Positions 1 through 14,400 are shown, counted from the stretch's first letter. The stretch is DNA of 64,000 nucleotides from Wuchereria bancrofti (GCA_005281725.1 SSBO01000007.1:1556402-1620401), one strand, 5' to 3'. Notes: generated by a model not told the origin, from the sequence alone. A program made the numbers and translations.

Positions 1-923
1 CACGATCTCCTGTTAATTTACTTTTAGCAACATATATTTTTTGTTTCTGAACAGAAGTATTTTTGAGTTGAATCGATCCTTCTATTATATTCTTAATTTT
101 AATTTTACTTGAATTAATTTGACATAATTTCACCTAATTTGAGTAATTTAATATATTTTTTCGTTCTTTTCCTTTCATTCCTCTTTTATATGAAACTTTT
201 TTTTCGTTTTTTTCTGAATACGTTTTTTTCGCGAAACATTAACATCATTTTTTTAAGATTTCAAAAATTTCAACTTTTAGCTACAGATACTGATTCTCAG
301 TAAATTTTGCAAAATAACGATTATTCGTTGGCGATTACCCATCATGCGCAAATTGTTTGGTCACTTCGGGAAGAAAAAGCTCAAAAAGTACAACCATTTG
401 TCATCATAATATATTGTTAATTAAATATGTTTTTGATTAGAGAAATAATACAATGAAAGGTTGATTAACCGACACAGTTTTATCATTTCGAACGTTTAAT
501 TGCAATCTGATCGACCATCCCTTAGATTAGGGAAATTTATTCAGAAAATAAAAAGTCGTCAAACAATTAGGCAATTGAATATAGTGAATAGAAATGATGA
601 AACAGTGTTTTTAATAAAAACCAAAAACTGTCATCTGCTTGTGGCGGCAGATAATATGCAGATTTGATGACACCAATCTCAGAGTAATTTGCATAATCCG
701 ACAAACTGACTTCGAAGCTATAAAGTTAGTTAACTGTATATATTGTTGATGCAATAGTGAATAATGGATGTCACCTGTTTCAATTCATCCAGGAGGTCCC
801 TTTTTTCTTTATATATTAATTACTGCAAGAAGCTAATTTAAATGATTTATTCCGCGAATTAGATTGAGAGATAAATTTTAAATTTTTAAGAATTGTAAAA
901 TTGAATTTTCTTCATAATTTCAG

Positions 924-3900
924 AGTTTCATTCGATGAGCAACGATTGAAAACATTTGTTTACGACAAAGATACCATTGATGGGTCATCGGAAGTACTAC
1001 ACATTAAGTCGCCTTTCACCGAGTTAGTTTATTTATTTACCTATTCATTACTGTTAATGTTTAAAGTTTTTTAACTATTAGTTATTCCTACTTTTTCTTT
1101 TTTGTTAGAGCAGACTTCTTACTAAACTATAATAAGTTTAATATATTATTATAAGTGTGACAAATTAATTTGTAAAAGTGAAATCCTCCATTTAATTATT
1201 CAATATAAGTAACAATTAGGAAATCTTATACTGAGTGAACTTTTATTGGACAGTAGGTAGTTTTTCTTGATTCTAATAGTGTTCCTTATCTTTCAGAAAA
1301 AAAAACAGTTATCAAATTGATCTGTTTAATTCACTCGACAATTATACTATCGTCTAATTTTAGTTATACAATATGCATCGATGCCTTTTCGACGTAATTA
1401 AAACTGTTTCTGACTTATGCTCAGTTGTAGCAGGACAACTCTACATTTTAAAGAACATTGATTTCGAAATTTTATTAAAAGGAAGAATTGACGAATTTAC
1501 TTTTTAAGAAGCAAAGTATCATTAGCTTCTAATATTTACTGTTTTATCAAGTCACACAAATTATATCACTGACGTTGCTAATTTCAAAACGTAGAATCTT
1601 CTTATGCATTTTCAATTGTGCTATACGAGTTAGCACGTTTGAGTTGCGGTACCTTCGTAAAGTTAGCACGTTTCACTTTCTTAGGATTAAGGAGTTTAAG
1701 AGGATATTATGATATAAATTGTAAAGTATAAAGTGCTTTTGTTTCAAAAATATTTCTGTTAATACGTTAGCAATGATCGTTAGCAACAATACCTGCGATG
1801 TTGTTGTTAAATTCTCGTGAAGAATGCCCGACACATTCAAGCATTTTATTTTTTTCATTTTCAGATTTTAAGTGAAACATTTTGTCGACATTGTCCTGCT
1901 AATTTCATCTATACAGATGTCAGCTAGTTAATACTTTTAGAATTTTAATGCTCGTTTTGACATCAAAGATCAAACATGTCATGTTAGAATTACTGATAAC
2001 CAACAAGGCTTGCATTTTAAACAATTTTCATCTTATTAATCAGTTTTAAAATTATAATATAAAATAATTAATTGCATATTCAGCAATTACTTTGTTATTA
2101 CCAAGTTTTTTTTATAAAGATTTTTATAAGATAAAGTCTATTATAAAATTTGTAAGGATAAGTTAAAACCTATTCAGCCAAAAGATATAAATATGGGGAA
2201 GTTAATGTGTTTTCTTGGCCTATCTATTTATCCATGAATGTAGTGGGAAGATAAATACACCGCAGTGCGAACTGATCTGGAAGAAAAACCGGTCTCTACC
2301 TGAGCAAGCATATTTTATTGGAACCCACTTTGCTGTACCACTCACTTTCCATTATTTCATCCAAAAGTGGTGTGATCGCATTCCTCAAAGTATCTGTTTT
2401 GTTTTTCCGCTTCAGTCAGTTTCAACATGCTGTTTTGTAAACAAAAAGTTAGATAAGAAATTAAATTTAAGTTAGAACATAGACTTCACTTCAGTATTAT
2501 TGTATGATTTTGAAACTTAGCTAAAAAGATTTTTTTTCTGCCCCCTAATTTGCCATAAAAATCAGCATTACGGTTACTTTTTTCTTTCAGTCCCCAAAAA
2601 AAACTCGAAACATACATTTTTCTAGTCTCAACAAAATTGCATTGTCATTTTCATACTCACAAAAAATAATAGAGCAAGTAATTAATTATCTGCTTTTCAA
2701 ATGCTTCAACACTTATTTGAAAAAAAGCAATGTTATTATTGAAGTTTATACATTGGATGAAAATAACCTTTAAGTTTTATTGATTTCAATATCATTTTAT
2801 ATGCTCAATTACTCTTTTAGTTCTATTTTACTTTTGTTTATTGAAACAAATACTTTCATTACTTTGCTATGTTTCTCTAAAGTAATTTTGTGATTAGTTG
2901 ACAAGAAAGAATGAACAAATGGTGTGGTGGGTTCAGAAATGTTATCAATGTTCAGCGTTGCTTGAAATGTTACCTGAAAAGTAATAATTATGTTTTAACT
3001 ATCATTTCATTTTTCCTTCCCTTCTTTTTTTTTTCAGTTGGAGATTGTATTGGTTACAACACTTACATTTATTTGCAAAATGTTTGAATTATACCTTTGT
3101 ATAAATATCTAAGTTTTGAAGAAAGGATCTCAGAAATTTTATTTATGTGCTAATCACTTGAAGTCCAATATCACTTATTATTTTATTCTCCGTCTTATCA
3201 GTTTATAATTATTAAAAATTTCTTTTTAAATTATTATAATAGGCTATTTGAGAACAAGCAGACGTCTCCGCTTGATAAATTTCTTGATATTCCATTAGGC
3301 TGTGTTATTATTTTTTCATTTACATTATTAAAATAGAATTATTCCATAACTGGACATGAGTGACCAGAAATTTTTCTAAACCATTAGAAGATTTCTCAAA
3401 CTCTTTTTTTTCACACTATTCATTTTGAAAAAATTCACATGCGGCACCTACTATGATAATTAACATAATTAATTTAATGAATATATGATACATTATAATT
3501 TAGTCCAAAAATTTCCCAGTAAATCAATGTAAACAAAATGTTCAAAATTCAATATATACTTTAGGATTAGCGCAAAAAAAAGGAAAAATGAAAGTTTCAG
3601 AGTGGTAAGGAAAAGAGATAATTGCATTTCATTCCATTTCCTCTTCTGATAAACATCACTATATCACATAACATCTTCTCTCAATCACTCATCTTTTCTA
3701 GCTCACCGTTAATGAAAAGGTTTGATCTATCCCACATCGATATTTTGCCTTCTTATCTTCTCCTAACTTTGCTCTGTAAACAACATTAGTCTATTTTATT
3801 TTGTTTTCCCTCACATAAATTTAGCGCTACGCACTTATAAAAATCACTTAGATCAATTATTTTTCATTTTTTGTTTTTTGCTTATTCCATCTTCAAGTGG

Positions 3901-6900
3901 TGCAACTTCCATAGGCTCTCTCATCATCAAACAAATCACAAAGATAACTGCTTTCAAAAAATGAAGAAATGGTAAGTATGATGATGATATAATTATATAT
4001 TTCCTTTAGTTAGTCTGTTTTTTCAAATTAATTAGCTGAAATGTCTTAATCTGGATCAATTTATTGCAAAAAATTAAAATGAGAAATTAAGAACTAGCAT
4101 TAAATCCTAACAGTTAATGTAATAATAAATAAATGTAACATTTTAACAAAAAATGATACGAATATTTTGGAGAAAATAAAATCATTCCATTTAGCAACTT
4201 GATCATTACAGGACAGATTAGAAATAATTCATTTATAGTTGAACGAAATGGTTGAAATTTAAATTATCTTTTTATTATTTGCATAAATACATGTCACTAT
4301 ATTCTTGCTGTTTTTTAATGATTGGAATCTCTTGGAAGAGAATGACAGTACTTTGTTTAAATTTTAAATTTAATTTTATTCATTCTGCACCTTTTCAGCA
4401 TTTAATTGAAAATTTATGCCCTATCATCCCATATACATCACTGTGCTTCAAATGCAAAATGAGTGATTCGTTACGTTACACAATATCATTCCAAGCCATC
4501 ACTACTGCTTTTTCTTTTTTTTCTCTCTCTCTCTCTCTCTCTCATTTCCTCTTTTTAACCCTTAATCGTTAATTTAAGGACGAAAGTTTGCTTCTAATTA
4601 CGAATCACTTGGCCAGGTTCCATCATTTTGGCTTCATTCCTGTTGGTTTATATTCACTACTTTTAATGTTCGATGATTTTACTCTTTGTAGTTTATTGAC
4701 TTTTCATTTAAAAAAAAGATTAAGTAACAACATTATACTATGTATAACTGTGTGGAACAGAGTTTTAATGGAAAGAAAAAATTTCTAATTCAATGCATTT
4801 AAAATTTCAAAAACCTTATAGATATTTCAATTATTTTCTTCAGACGTTCAATAACGAATTCATGCTTAACTTGAATGCTACTTTCAATTAGCCTAAACTA
4901 ATGAAAGCAGTAAATCCCTAGAGACTTACAACCAAACAGATGGGCTTCTAATCCTTTTGGTCCTGAAAGGCATGATGAATTTTCCGCCTTCTACTTATGA
5001 ATTCTGTTTCCGGAAGAAATTTTAGCAAGCTTAAAGAAGCCTTTCGTTCAGCTTAAATGTTTTTTTAGGTTAGCAGAAAAAGCCCTCTATGGTTCAGAAT
5101 TTCCTTTTCCTTCTTTTATTATCTCTTTTTGGTTGTTTAGATTCATTCTCTAATTTCTAAAATTTTCGGCTGTGATAAGGGACGAGGAAGAGGTGACGGA
5201 CAAAAGAAAGAGTGGAATAGATGACAAATGATTCAATGTTTTTTAATCATTATTGTGTTACTTGTATGCAAATTTGTGTCACTTCTACATATGCCAATTA
5301 TTGTAAATTCATTACCAATCTGTTTTTCTTGTCTCCGAAGGATTCTTTTCATTTTTATACACTTTTGCTGTATTCGCATGCTTGCACTATGTGAAATTGT
5401 GAACACTGCACTCAATCTGATTCATCTGATCAGGAACCAATAAATCTTAAGTTTTTTTCTCTTTTCCGCCTTCTGATCTTTAATTTGAATGTAATTTAAA
5501 TACAACCAAAGAAACAGGCTTTAACTTTAAGGAAAGTGGAATGAATTGACATTGTATGGGCCAGATTAAATTGATAACTATTTAAATGTAAAATTAAGTT
5601 TTCAATATTTTCATGATTTTATTGCAATACCTTTGGTCAGTTATATCATTTTGCGATCACAGTAGACTTTTTGACACGGTTAAAAATTTTTTAGAATTAG
5701 AATCAAATTTTGTTTAAGGTCTTCAAATAATATTCTTGTCTGATAATTTCACACTTTGAAACAAATAGGTAACTGAAATATTCTGGCATTGCGGTCCTTA
5801 TATAAGTGGAATTGATTAAGTGATGAAATTTTTATGTTTTTAGGAAAAAAAAGACGAAAGCGCTTAAGCTATTTGTTTGTAAAATGCTCAGGTTATTTCT
5901 GTCCGATTCATTACAGATATATGTTTGACGGATGAAAGTAAAATCAGACGTTGAATAGCAATTGATGCTGCTATACAACTATATAGGAGGACAAATTCGC
6001 GCGATTGAATAGTTGAATAGGGCGGATTGTGGTAGATTACATAGGTTTAATTGCGCTTAATTCGAGAATAATTATTCATACTATCAACACGAACAAAAGC
6101 CAACAAAAGATAGAAATGAGGTTACCACTGGAAAATCTAACGAGCTGTCAACCCAGAATTAATCAGTCATGCATATATCCATCGCATTGAAATATGCATT
6201 TCCTGAAGAAGGCTAACAACGCTTGTTACACTGAACCATTTCATTTTGTTGAGTAGACTGCTGATATTAAGCTATTACTTAACCATGTGTAAGTGATTAC
6301 AAAGTATTGTAGCCAAATTTTAGAGCAATTTAGGAAATCATTAGATTGATTGTTTTTGTCGCTTCAAATATCAAACTTCTCATTTCATTCTAAGTGAAAC
6401 ATTGTAAGGTCAATATTCTGATATTATTCTTCCATTTCAAATCTTTGAAAATAATTCAAATGAAATGCTATGCTACTTGTACTGAAATAATAAAATGGAA
6501 ACAGAACGAACACATATGTTAGCAACAGGCGACCATCAAATTAAAGTATAATTGAAGTAGTTTGATTGCTTTCAGCATTATATTATCTTTTGGCTTTTAT
6601 CTCACTTACAGTAATCCTTGAAATGACCTTTTAACTTTTATATTATATTTTTGTGCACTTATTTTAAAGTTTTGAGTATTACTGAATTTTAGAAGCTATA
6701 TTATAGAGTAACTTCAGCGATCCAATCTTTCCTGTTGTTTTTTTTTTTGACTTTCAGATCACTTTGGAAGCATCAAATAACTATTATTAAACTACGGTTA
6801 CACATTTTTACTATACATTATAATCATAATTTACTGAGAATTAGTCTTGAATTAATGTTCTATTGGAACAATATTGAAAAGTAAATAATTGGAAATTAAA

Positions 6901-9900
6901 TTTTGTCAGATAGAAATTCATTTCCAAAAGTAATCAATAAGTCTTATTTGTGCAAGTCTTACCTCGAATAAAATTGAACTATTGTACTCTCCTTTTGTCC
7001 CATTAACTTAAGTCTCAATGATATCATCCTACCTTTTTTTCTTACATTTACTTGGCTCATATGCAGAAATATTACCTTTGTGACATAAAATCAATATAGA
7101 TTTGAGGAAAGAAGGAGTAAATGAGTAGCAGCCTATCAATGCAACATTTCATTACAACAAACTTCACTTCAGGTCTAGTCTGTCCGCCCTAATCGTTCAT
7201 TCCTCTGCTTTATAAGTCATCGAATTGAATATCTGTGAAACAGCTGCTATCGCTTCTTCTTCTTCTTACTCCTCTCCTATGCCATCACATCAGTTCGGCC
7301 CATCCTTCTCCTCTTGGCTTGGCTTTCTTCATCGTTTCATTCTTCCTCCACAAAATTCATCGCTATCATCATCTATCTATACCTGCACAGTACAACAGTC
7401 ATATCTCCTCTCTCTCTCTTTGTCTATTCTCTTACGCGTACAACTAAACAAACTATTATCAAACTTTTCTTTCTTTCTCTCTCTCCCTCTCTCTTTCCTT
7501 CCTACATTAACCAATCCATCCATCCATCCTTCCATTCATTCATTCATTCATTCATTCATTTCAAACTCAAACATCTCTTTCTCTTCCTTTCTTTTCTTTC
7601 TTTGCCAAATTAGACAAAGTCATAAAATGTCTTCACTTTCTTCAAAAGTTTTTTTCATTCTTTTTTTCACATTTTTCTCATCCCTTAATTACTCATTTGT
7701 TCCCACTTTTCTCCTCTTTTCGTCTTGACCAATTTTATGCCAGATAAGTTAGACTTTATTGTCAATACATTCATCTCCTTGTCACCAAATTCTGTGACAA
7801 CGATTTTATCTCTAATTTCAAAGCATCATTTACTGTTTCAGACAAGTTTATTTCTTCTGCCAGTTTACACTGTTTACTCTTTTTGTCCTTTTCATTTTAC
7901 CGCATTTCCCTCTTATTTTACATGTTTTGTAATAATTAGCTTTTCCATTTGATATTAATTTCTTTGGGTTTCTGCTTGGAAATATTTTTATATATGAAAT
8001 AGAAATTAAAATTCTGTTTACATTTGTTATAAGTAATTAATGATGTGCTAATTTTGCTCTTCTTTCTTCTCGATGTTGAATATTTATACGATGAATGATA
8101 ATTAACTGATAACTCCGAGAAATTTGTCGGACTCCTCAGAATAATTAGCAGCTGCTTTGAGATTATCTAACAATAGATTAATTAATAAAAACTATTTTTT
8201 TATGAGAATAGCTTAAAAATGTTTCTTAAGTACAGCAAAAAGATGAAATATAATTGTATCAATTTTTTTTACCAACTGTTACCAGCAGCGCAAATGTCAT
8301 AGTTAAAGGGTAAATAAATGTTATGGGACAAATAACAGGAAGCAATGATCCAAATGGAATAAGGTGAGATGTGCAGATGTTGCATTTGAAGTTTAGCATC
8401 TCAAATAGCCATAATAGAGAAGGAAGTGAAAATAGGGAATAAGTGAAAGATAAAATTTTATAATTTACTAACCAATTTCATGCGCAAATAAATTATTTCA
8501 AAGTTTTTCTCATTAAGAAAAGGTAAAAGAATAAGTTGAAATGCATTCGATATCATCTGAAATGTCGTATCGACTTATGTCAAATGTAATGTATGTGATT
8601 CTAATTGTGCTCAACAAACTCTAATAGAGAAATTGTTGCAAGGATAGAAGATAAGTAAGTTAAAGTTCTTGGATGGATAGACTAATGAATGGAATTATAT
8701 CGGAAGACTTGGCTCTGCAGGCTCTTTTTGATGGAAAGAAGGAGAAGGATAGTTGAGTACCGTTTGAGAATCAATTCCTTTATTTTAGCTTCTTTTTGTG
8801 CCATTTTTCAAATTTCTTAAAGCATATGAAATGCGCAGGTGGTCTTGGACAGATTTATCAGGCCTTAGTTAATGCTATCTCGCTTTAGGCCTGGTAGTAT
8901 AATCACTTTATGAACGAATAATCCTTCCCTCTGCGCATAATTACGTTCTACGAGAGTCTGTGGTGGACCTCAACTCAATCTTCTGCATTACTCTCTATGC
9001 CTCTATATATATGCGTGTGTGTATGGGTAACCAGTTAAATTCATCAGCTATTCTTCACAGCCTTGAAGCGTTTGTTTTCATTAAGGCCTTTTCCCAGACT
9101 TTCATCAGATATAAGTCTCAACTGTCTTAAGCCTAAGCCTCAGACTAGGCCTCTGTATTAGTTGAACAGTTAAGTTAAATGCCCAAACTAATTTCACAAG
9201 CAATTCTACTACTATACCCTAATATATTGCTATAATCAGTTGGAATGATTTCGTTATACTTCCAGTCATTCATTTCCTCTGAACATTTTTCCGTCCATAA
9301 GTGCCAATAGGCCAAGCTCAATGCACTTTTTTACTTATTTCCGTAAATCGACTTTATATTTTCTCTTATATTGGTCCTTCTATCTATGGATCACTATATA
9401 TGTGTGAGTGTGTGTATGTTACGTGAATGTATCACAAATTTCCACGTAATATTTGTTGTTGAGCGACTACCCTCTTTGCTTTCAATTTCAATTTTGAAAT
9501 TCTAATTTGTGCGAAGGTTATTTGATATGAAATTACTGCAGAATGTTACCGTTCGTTACCTCTTCAGTACCATATCTCTTCAGTCATTACGGTATCGTGA
9601 AAACACCTGAAAGATAGCTGCCACTTACTGTACTTTTTTGTAATATCACCCCATTTTACATGCTATGATAAGCGAGTGATAATATAGTGATTCAGTGACA
9701 ATATGATATGGCAAATTAGTGATAATATGGCGATAGTATGATAATATATATAGCGATATAACGGCGGTTAGATTCGAAGAAAGCTAACGAATAATAACTA
9801 AGTTCTAAAAAAATGTTAAATTAGCCAGATACTGGCATAATGCGGATTGTAGTGAATATTATTTGTATAAACATGAGTGGCGGATATGTAGCGTAGTTAA

Positions 9901-10806
9901 GGTTTATTCAAATCTTTAAATGAGATAAAGGTTTTAATAATTACTGAAAGTAGCAATCGTTGTTAACATGAAAAAAAAATCTTTATGTCTCTATTTTATG
10001 AAATTTCAAAATCTGTGCATGTTTCAGTCCAAACGCACCTCCAAGTCGAATAACGGTTGTTGCGGAAGAATCGGAAATGCCGACAACGATAATGCCACCA
10101 GCACAAATTGAAGATGCTCAAAATGCAGCTGCAGTTAGTAGCCCTCCTCTTCCGGCACTTGTTAAGTTAGTTTAATTCTACTTTATTTATGTAAGACTCG
10201 AAAGAATTGGCTACTTGGAAGTTTACCGTGAAATGTTTGTTACATATCAGTGAGACAGCTTGTTTGCACGTTACTTATAAGAATATGGACAACTCTTTTT
10301 ACTCTGCGTATCATCATTACCTTTTGGACTGCATGTCATCGTACGTCACGGAGATTGTATAAGACTCTCGATAACATTATAACTCATGTTTGAAATCCGT
10401 ATGTAAATTTGAGCATAATTGATCATTTTCAGAAGGGTAGAAAATGAATTAACAGATAATCCGTTTCGCCCAGAAGAATCTCTGTTTCATGAGGTCGATC
10501 CTATCGTGGAAGCATACAAAAGAAAGCCTTATCCACCGTCGCTGCCCGGTTCGCAAAATACAACACCTGTGAGAAGCGGTAGTCAAACATATTTAAACGG
10601 TATGTTTCATTTTGAATTGATCACGATTGCTTGTCTTCTCATATAAATTTAGAAAATTTAAGATTTTAGGGTGCATTATTGCATTATTGATTGCAATAAG
10701 CATTATCAGCTGTTATTTAATTATAGATTTTGAAGCTGGTTTCTGGAAAACTACTTTGTACATGCGCTTTGTATGGCTGAAAAGCTTTACCCAAGTCGAC
10801 AGTTAA
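924..10806 (+). CDS. Single-pass membrane protein, 3' part of gene (5' end outside window)
   Basis: I do not recognise the family. Four exons join in frame: 924-1022, 10028-10165, 10433-10599 and 10670-10806 (stop TAA). The first begins in phase 2 after a TTTCAG acceptor, so earlier exons must lie left of the window. The product is hydrophilic and proline-rich (SPFTDPNAPPSRITVV, then DNPFRPEESLFHEVDPIVEA). It ends with an uncharged stretch, CIIALLIAISIISCYLII, which reads as one transmembrane helix, followed by about 26 residues. No catalytic motif is visible. The second intron boundary (1023-10027) encloses 9 kb and probably holds alternative promoters. Alternative 3' exons follow at 11204 and possibly 16190. 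The exon chain is well supported because every phase agrees; the function is unknown. Confidence 0.72.
3961..3971 (+). CDS. Possible alternative first exon of the membrane-protein gene
   Basis: An ATG at 3961 opens an 11-base exon (ATG AAG AAA TG) followed directly by a strong GTAAGT donor. Its phase 2 end fits the exon at 10028 exactly, giving MKKCPNAPPSRITVV. A TATA-like CTTATAAAAA lies about 120 bases upstream, and the 350 bases before the ATG are less AT-rich than the flanks. This would give a short isoform lacking everything upstream of the second in-window exon. A strong donor with the right phase is only about a one-in-three coincidence, so this remains a hypothesis. Confidence 0.35.
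4522..4543. repeat. (CT)n microsatellite
   Basis: About eleven uninterrupted CT units inside the large intron. Confidence 0.9.
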
Positions 10807-11203
10807 AGTACTCAACAAAAAAGCTATTGTTAAAAAAGGATAATTCAGTACTAATACGTAGATATGATTTAACAAATATCAGAATGTATAGAATGCAAGG
10901 ATTTTTTGACAGGGGTTAAAACAATAGAAACGGTATTTGTTGAAATCTTTATTTAGGAAAATGAAAAAGTTCAGAAATAACTTCGACTACTATATAACTA
11001 GATTTTATGGACGGTAATACTGTTTAAATCAGATATTTTTTAGAGTTTTTGTTTTTGATTTCTTTATAACTAATTTCTGTTTTCCTCCTTACTGTTTTTT
11101 GACATTTCTGAGTTGTAGTATGCAGCATTTTTAGTAGCTATTTTAATAGCCTTTCAGAACTACATACTTTTGTCACTTAATTCGTGCTTGTATGTACACA
11201 CAG

Positions 11204-11411
11204 ACTGAAGAATATCTTAGATTCAGGCATTTCACCGTCATCATTAGTGCCAGATAAAGGAATGGAGCCTGAAGTGATGGGTACAACACCGTTGATGAAT
11301 AGTAATGATCGGGTTGGTATGGAAGATGGTATGGCTGACTTGCCAAAAGCTCGACAAGTGGAGTGTGTGCGCATCGAAAAAAAGAAGTGCGGTTGTTGTA
11401 ATCTACAGTAG
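11204..11411 (+). CDS. Alternative last exon ending in a CaaX-like cysteine tail
   Basis: An open frame from an ACACACAG acceptor runs to TAG at 11409-11411. It encodes a hydrophilic tail that ends RIEKKKCGCCNLQ. Its first base completes a codon begun in phase 2, so it cannot follow the exon ending at 10599 (that join makes TGA). It fits a donor inside the membrane exon (ACT TT|GTACAT near 10760). A shifted acceptor after CTGAAG would instead fit phase 0 with a donor after CGC TTT. Lysines followed by clustered cysteines and a final C-N-L-Q resemble prenylated/palmitoylated tails such as paralemmin's. That likeness is inference, and true homology was not established. Confidence 0.5.
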
Positions 11412-14400
11412 GCTTATTACTATTACATTACAAGTTTAATTGTAACATTATTCAACTCATCTATCAGCATTTCGACCACCACTGCCTTTACGATTGGATT
11501 GAGTTTTGCTTGACAAATTACGGTGCTTGAATGCATCCAAGTCATCCAGGAAATCCATGGGTCATAAATGTATGCTAAAGGAATACAAAGATTTTAATCC
11601 ATCCATCACTTGAAATTTTGCAAATGGTAATTATTTCCGATGATAAGATGTAGTTCTATGGTGTGCTGAGTTAAGGAGGTTTGTGGTGGTACAGTGTTGT
11701 GATAGACCCAAAGATATTTAAAAATTTTCTTTTCCATTTTTTTGCCCTTATCGACAGAAAAATTTTTATAGTATTTAAAGTTTAATAACAAATTTAATAG
11801 AAATTTAAGTTTCCGTTGATCATGGTGGCAATGTACATCTTTTTTCCATTGCTACTACAGAGTTACTTGCATTCGCTTCTGTTACTGCTGGGAATGATCT
11901 CAATTAACCTATTTAAGAGATGAGAAAACTTAGTTTTTTCTTCGTTTTTTAAGTTTGGGGATAGAATTGCATTGTAAATATTTAATCTTTTTTGCGTATT
12001 TTTGGCACAAAACCTATAAAAAGCCTCCCTCTACTATCACGTTTACATTGGTTTCCGCAAGGTTCATTAAGATTGCTGAAGTTTCCAGTGTGGGTTTTTT
12101 GTATTACGTGAAGCATTTTTTATAATAAGGCTTAGATTTGTTACCACAAGAAAGAGTGAGACTTTCCACTGGAAAGTATTTCGAAATTTTTTGGTTTAAA
12201 AAAATCTCGAGCATGTATTTAGCATGATGAAGTTTGCATTGCTGTTTCTCATTGTGTGCCGCTTTCAGCTTGCTCGCCTGAGTCGAAAAACGAGTCACAG
12301 ATATTAGGAAGCTTTGGCTTATTATGTAAAACACTGCTGACAAATTTGTTTCCAATAGTTGGAAAAAATTTAGAAGTATAAACTTTAGTTTTGAAAGCTG
12401 TCCATTGCTTCCCTTCAGGGATGATGTTTCATTTTTGTCTTTTTTTTGTAGTTTTGAATACTAGAATACTTAGTAACTGCCTCGTCTGTTAGTGATGTGA
12501 GTACATATCAGACATGGCTATTACAATGGGCTCTTGAATCAAAATGCTAGTTAATAAAACTTTTCATATACATCTGCAATTTTTTTCACCAGTAAAATTT
12601 GTTTCACTTTTTAGTTTTATTTTTTTGAAAATTTAGGAAGCGCACATCAATGAAGGGACTGTTATTTACCAAATAGTGTCAGCAAGGCAGTTTACCCCAG
12701 TTTGGCTTTAATTATTGTGTTTGTGCCAAAAATATCGCCGAAGAATATGCAATATGAAAAAAAAGAAATGAGTGAATTCTAAGTTATAGCGCTTCTTCTT
12801 TGTATTTTTTATTTGGAAATTGGTCGCTTATCCCACGGTTGATCTCCATGTGGTTTCATTACTGATCACTATTGATCGGGCTGCCTGACAAATTCGAGGT
12901 CGCAAATTCGAATTAGATTTGTATGAAATTTACGATGTTTTGCTACTTATCCTCTGTCGCCCGCACTTTTTTCTTTGATAATTACTAATTTTCTTGTGAT
13001 TTTTGGTTCATCTTTTTGTTAACAGTGTGTTTGTAGCTTGTCTAGCCTATCCCGTTTTTTTATAACTTCAGGTGACTTTTAATAAGTTGTCGATTGCTTA
13101 GAACTTTTATGACTCGATTGTATCTTATGACCTCCATCCGTTTTGAAAGTAAGATCGAAAGAGTTTCAAGCAGTTGGTTGATAGCAGTTCTCCATAGAGC
13201 AGACTGGGAGTAAAGCCCGGGAACAGACTTGAAAAAAGTCTTGAAATCATTTTATTAACAGCGCTTCCCACTTTTTATGATTGATTAGTTTGTATTAGCA
13301 TATATTCTTAATCTAAAACTTCAGATTCAATTTTAATGTAAAATCAGTGGTCGAAGTTTAAATAATACAAATTTACTTGTGATTTGTTAGGTAAGGAACA
13401 AGTCACAAATATTACTTGTGATTTCTTTGAAGTCTGTTAAAAATTTTGTAGAAATGAATTTTCTTCTCCTTTGCAAAAACATGTGCTTAAAAACTCTGAA
13501 ACTGCTTTACCGGAAAATTGAGAATTTTTTCCATTCCCTTATGTATTTATGTTTTCAGAGATCTGGAATTCATGAATTTATTAATTTTTATTGAACATTG
13601 CCTTCGATCACTGATATTTGTAATATTTGCATTGTTGTAATTGAAATTTATTAGTTATGGCCTGCTGGATATTTTACTTTCATCTTCTATTATTCTTTTT
13701 ATCTTTACTGTACAATATATAACAATACGTTCACGACTATTTCAACCATATGTAGATTATGTCGATTGTATTAAAATTTCAAAAACTGCATGGGTATTTC
13801 TTTTTTTGTTATTTCCATATTTTCTCTTAGGGATCATATGAAACTCGATGTCATCTGATCTTCAAACTTTTTACTATGAAAAAGATCTGTACTTCTATCA
13901 TCTGTTTCTTGTTCCTTTTATTTTAAATCTCATTAATTACAAAAGAAGAAGAAGTTTGATATTTGAGTGAATTTGATTACTTCCTGGGCAAAAAAGGAAA
14001 TTAATCGATTATCATGATAACCTTAGGATTGCTGTCATCTATAAAGTGAGTGGGAATGAGAAAAGAGACAAAGGTACGGGTTCCAGAATAACCAAACAGG
14101 TTCAGTTTATATGTCACCACCACCATCAGCGCCACTACAACATAATTGTAATCTTTGAGCTCTATTGCGCCTTATTTTTATTTTATCATTGTTTTATACT
14201 GTTTTATTTGCTGCCTTTCTGTAGTGAAATTTGCAAAAGCGATATCTTATGGATGAATTATAGGAGGAAAAGGATGAGAGGAAGATGATTTGTTTTCAGG
14301 AAGAAAAGTGGAAAGCGACAAGTTAATTTTTCACATCATTTCCATTACTGCGCATTACTTTGTGAGCTTTTGATGTTTGACAAAAATCTATTCTGTAAGT

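Larger units (their letters stand above)
1023..10027 (+). other. Large 9-kb intron
   Basis: AT-rich with no second gene recognised on either strand. It holds the candidate internal first exon (3961), a (CT)n run (4522-4543), a pyrimidine-rich tract with short ATTC repeats (about 7240-7620), a somewhat GC-richer stretch with several AGGCCT words (about 8840-9160), and a degenerate GATAATATGG-type repeat (about 9665-9765). The open frames in the pyrimidine-rich part are low-complexity Ser/Leu/Phe strings and are not called. Confidence 0.6.

Noticed and set aside
4252..4788. 106-aa and 66-aa plus frames
   Set aside because: AT-rich intron sequence with a CT microsatellite; no donor in phase with neighbouring exons.
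6040..6065. GGTTTAATTGCGCTTAATTCGAG, partly like spliced leader SL1
   Set aside because: Only the first bases match; no donor or Sm-site arrangement of an SL RNA gene follows.
7225..7952. Overlapping Ser/Leu/Phe-rich open frames
   Set aside because: They come from a pyrimidine-rich low-complexity tract and exist in several frames at once.
9127..9145. TTAAGCCTAAGCCT resembling the nematode telomere unit TTAGGC
   Set aside because: Only about two units; another near-match at 21967. Chance or trivial interstitial remnant.
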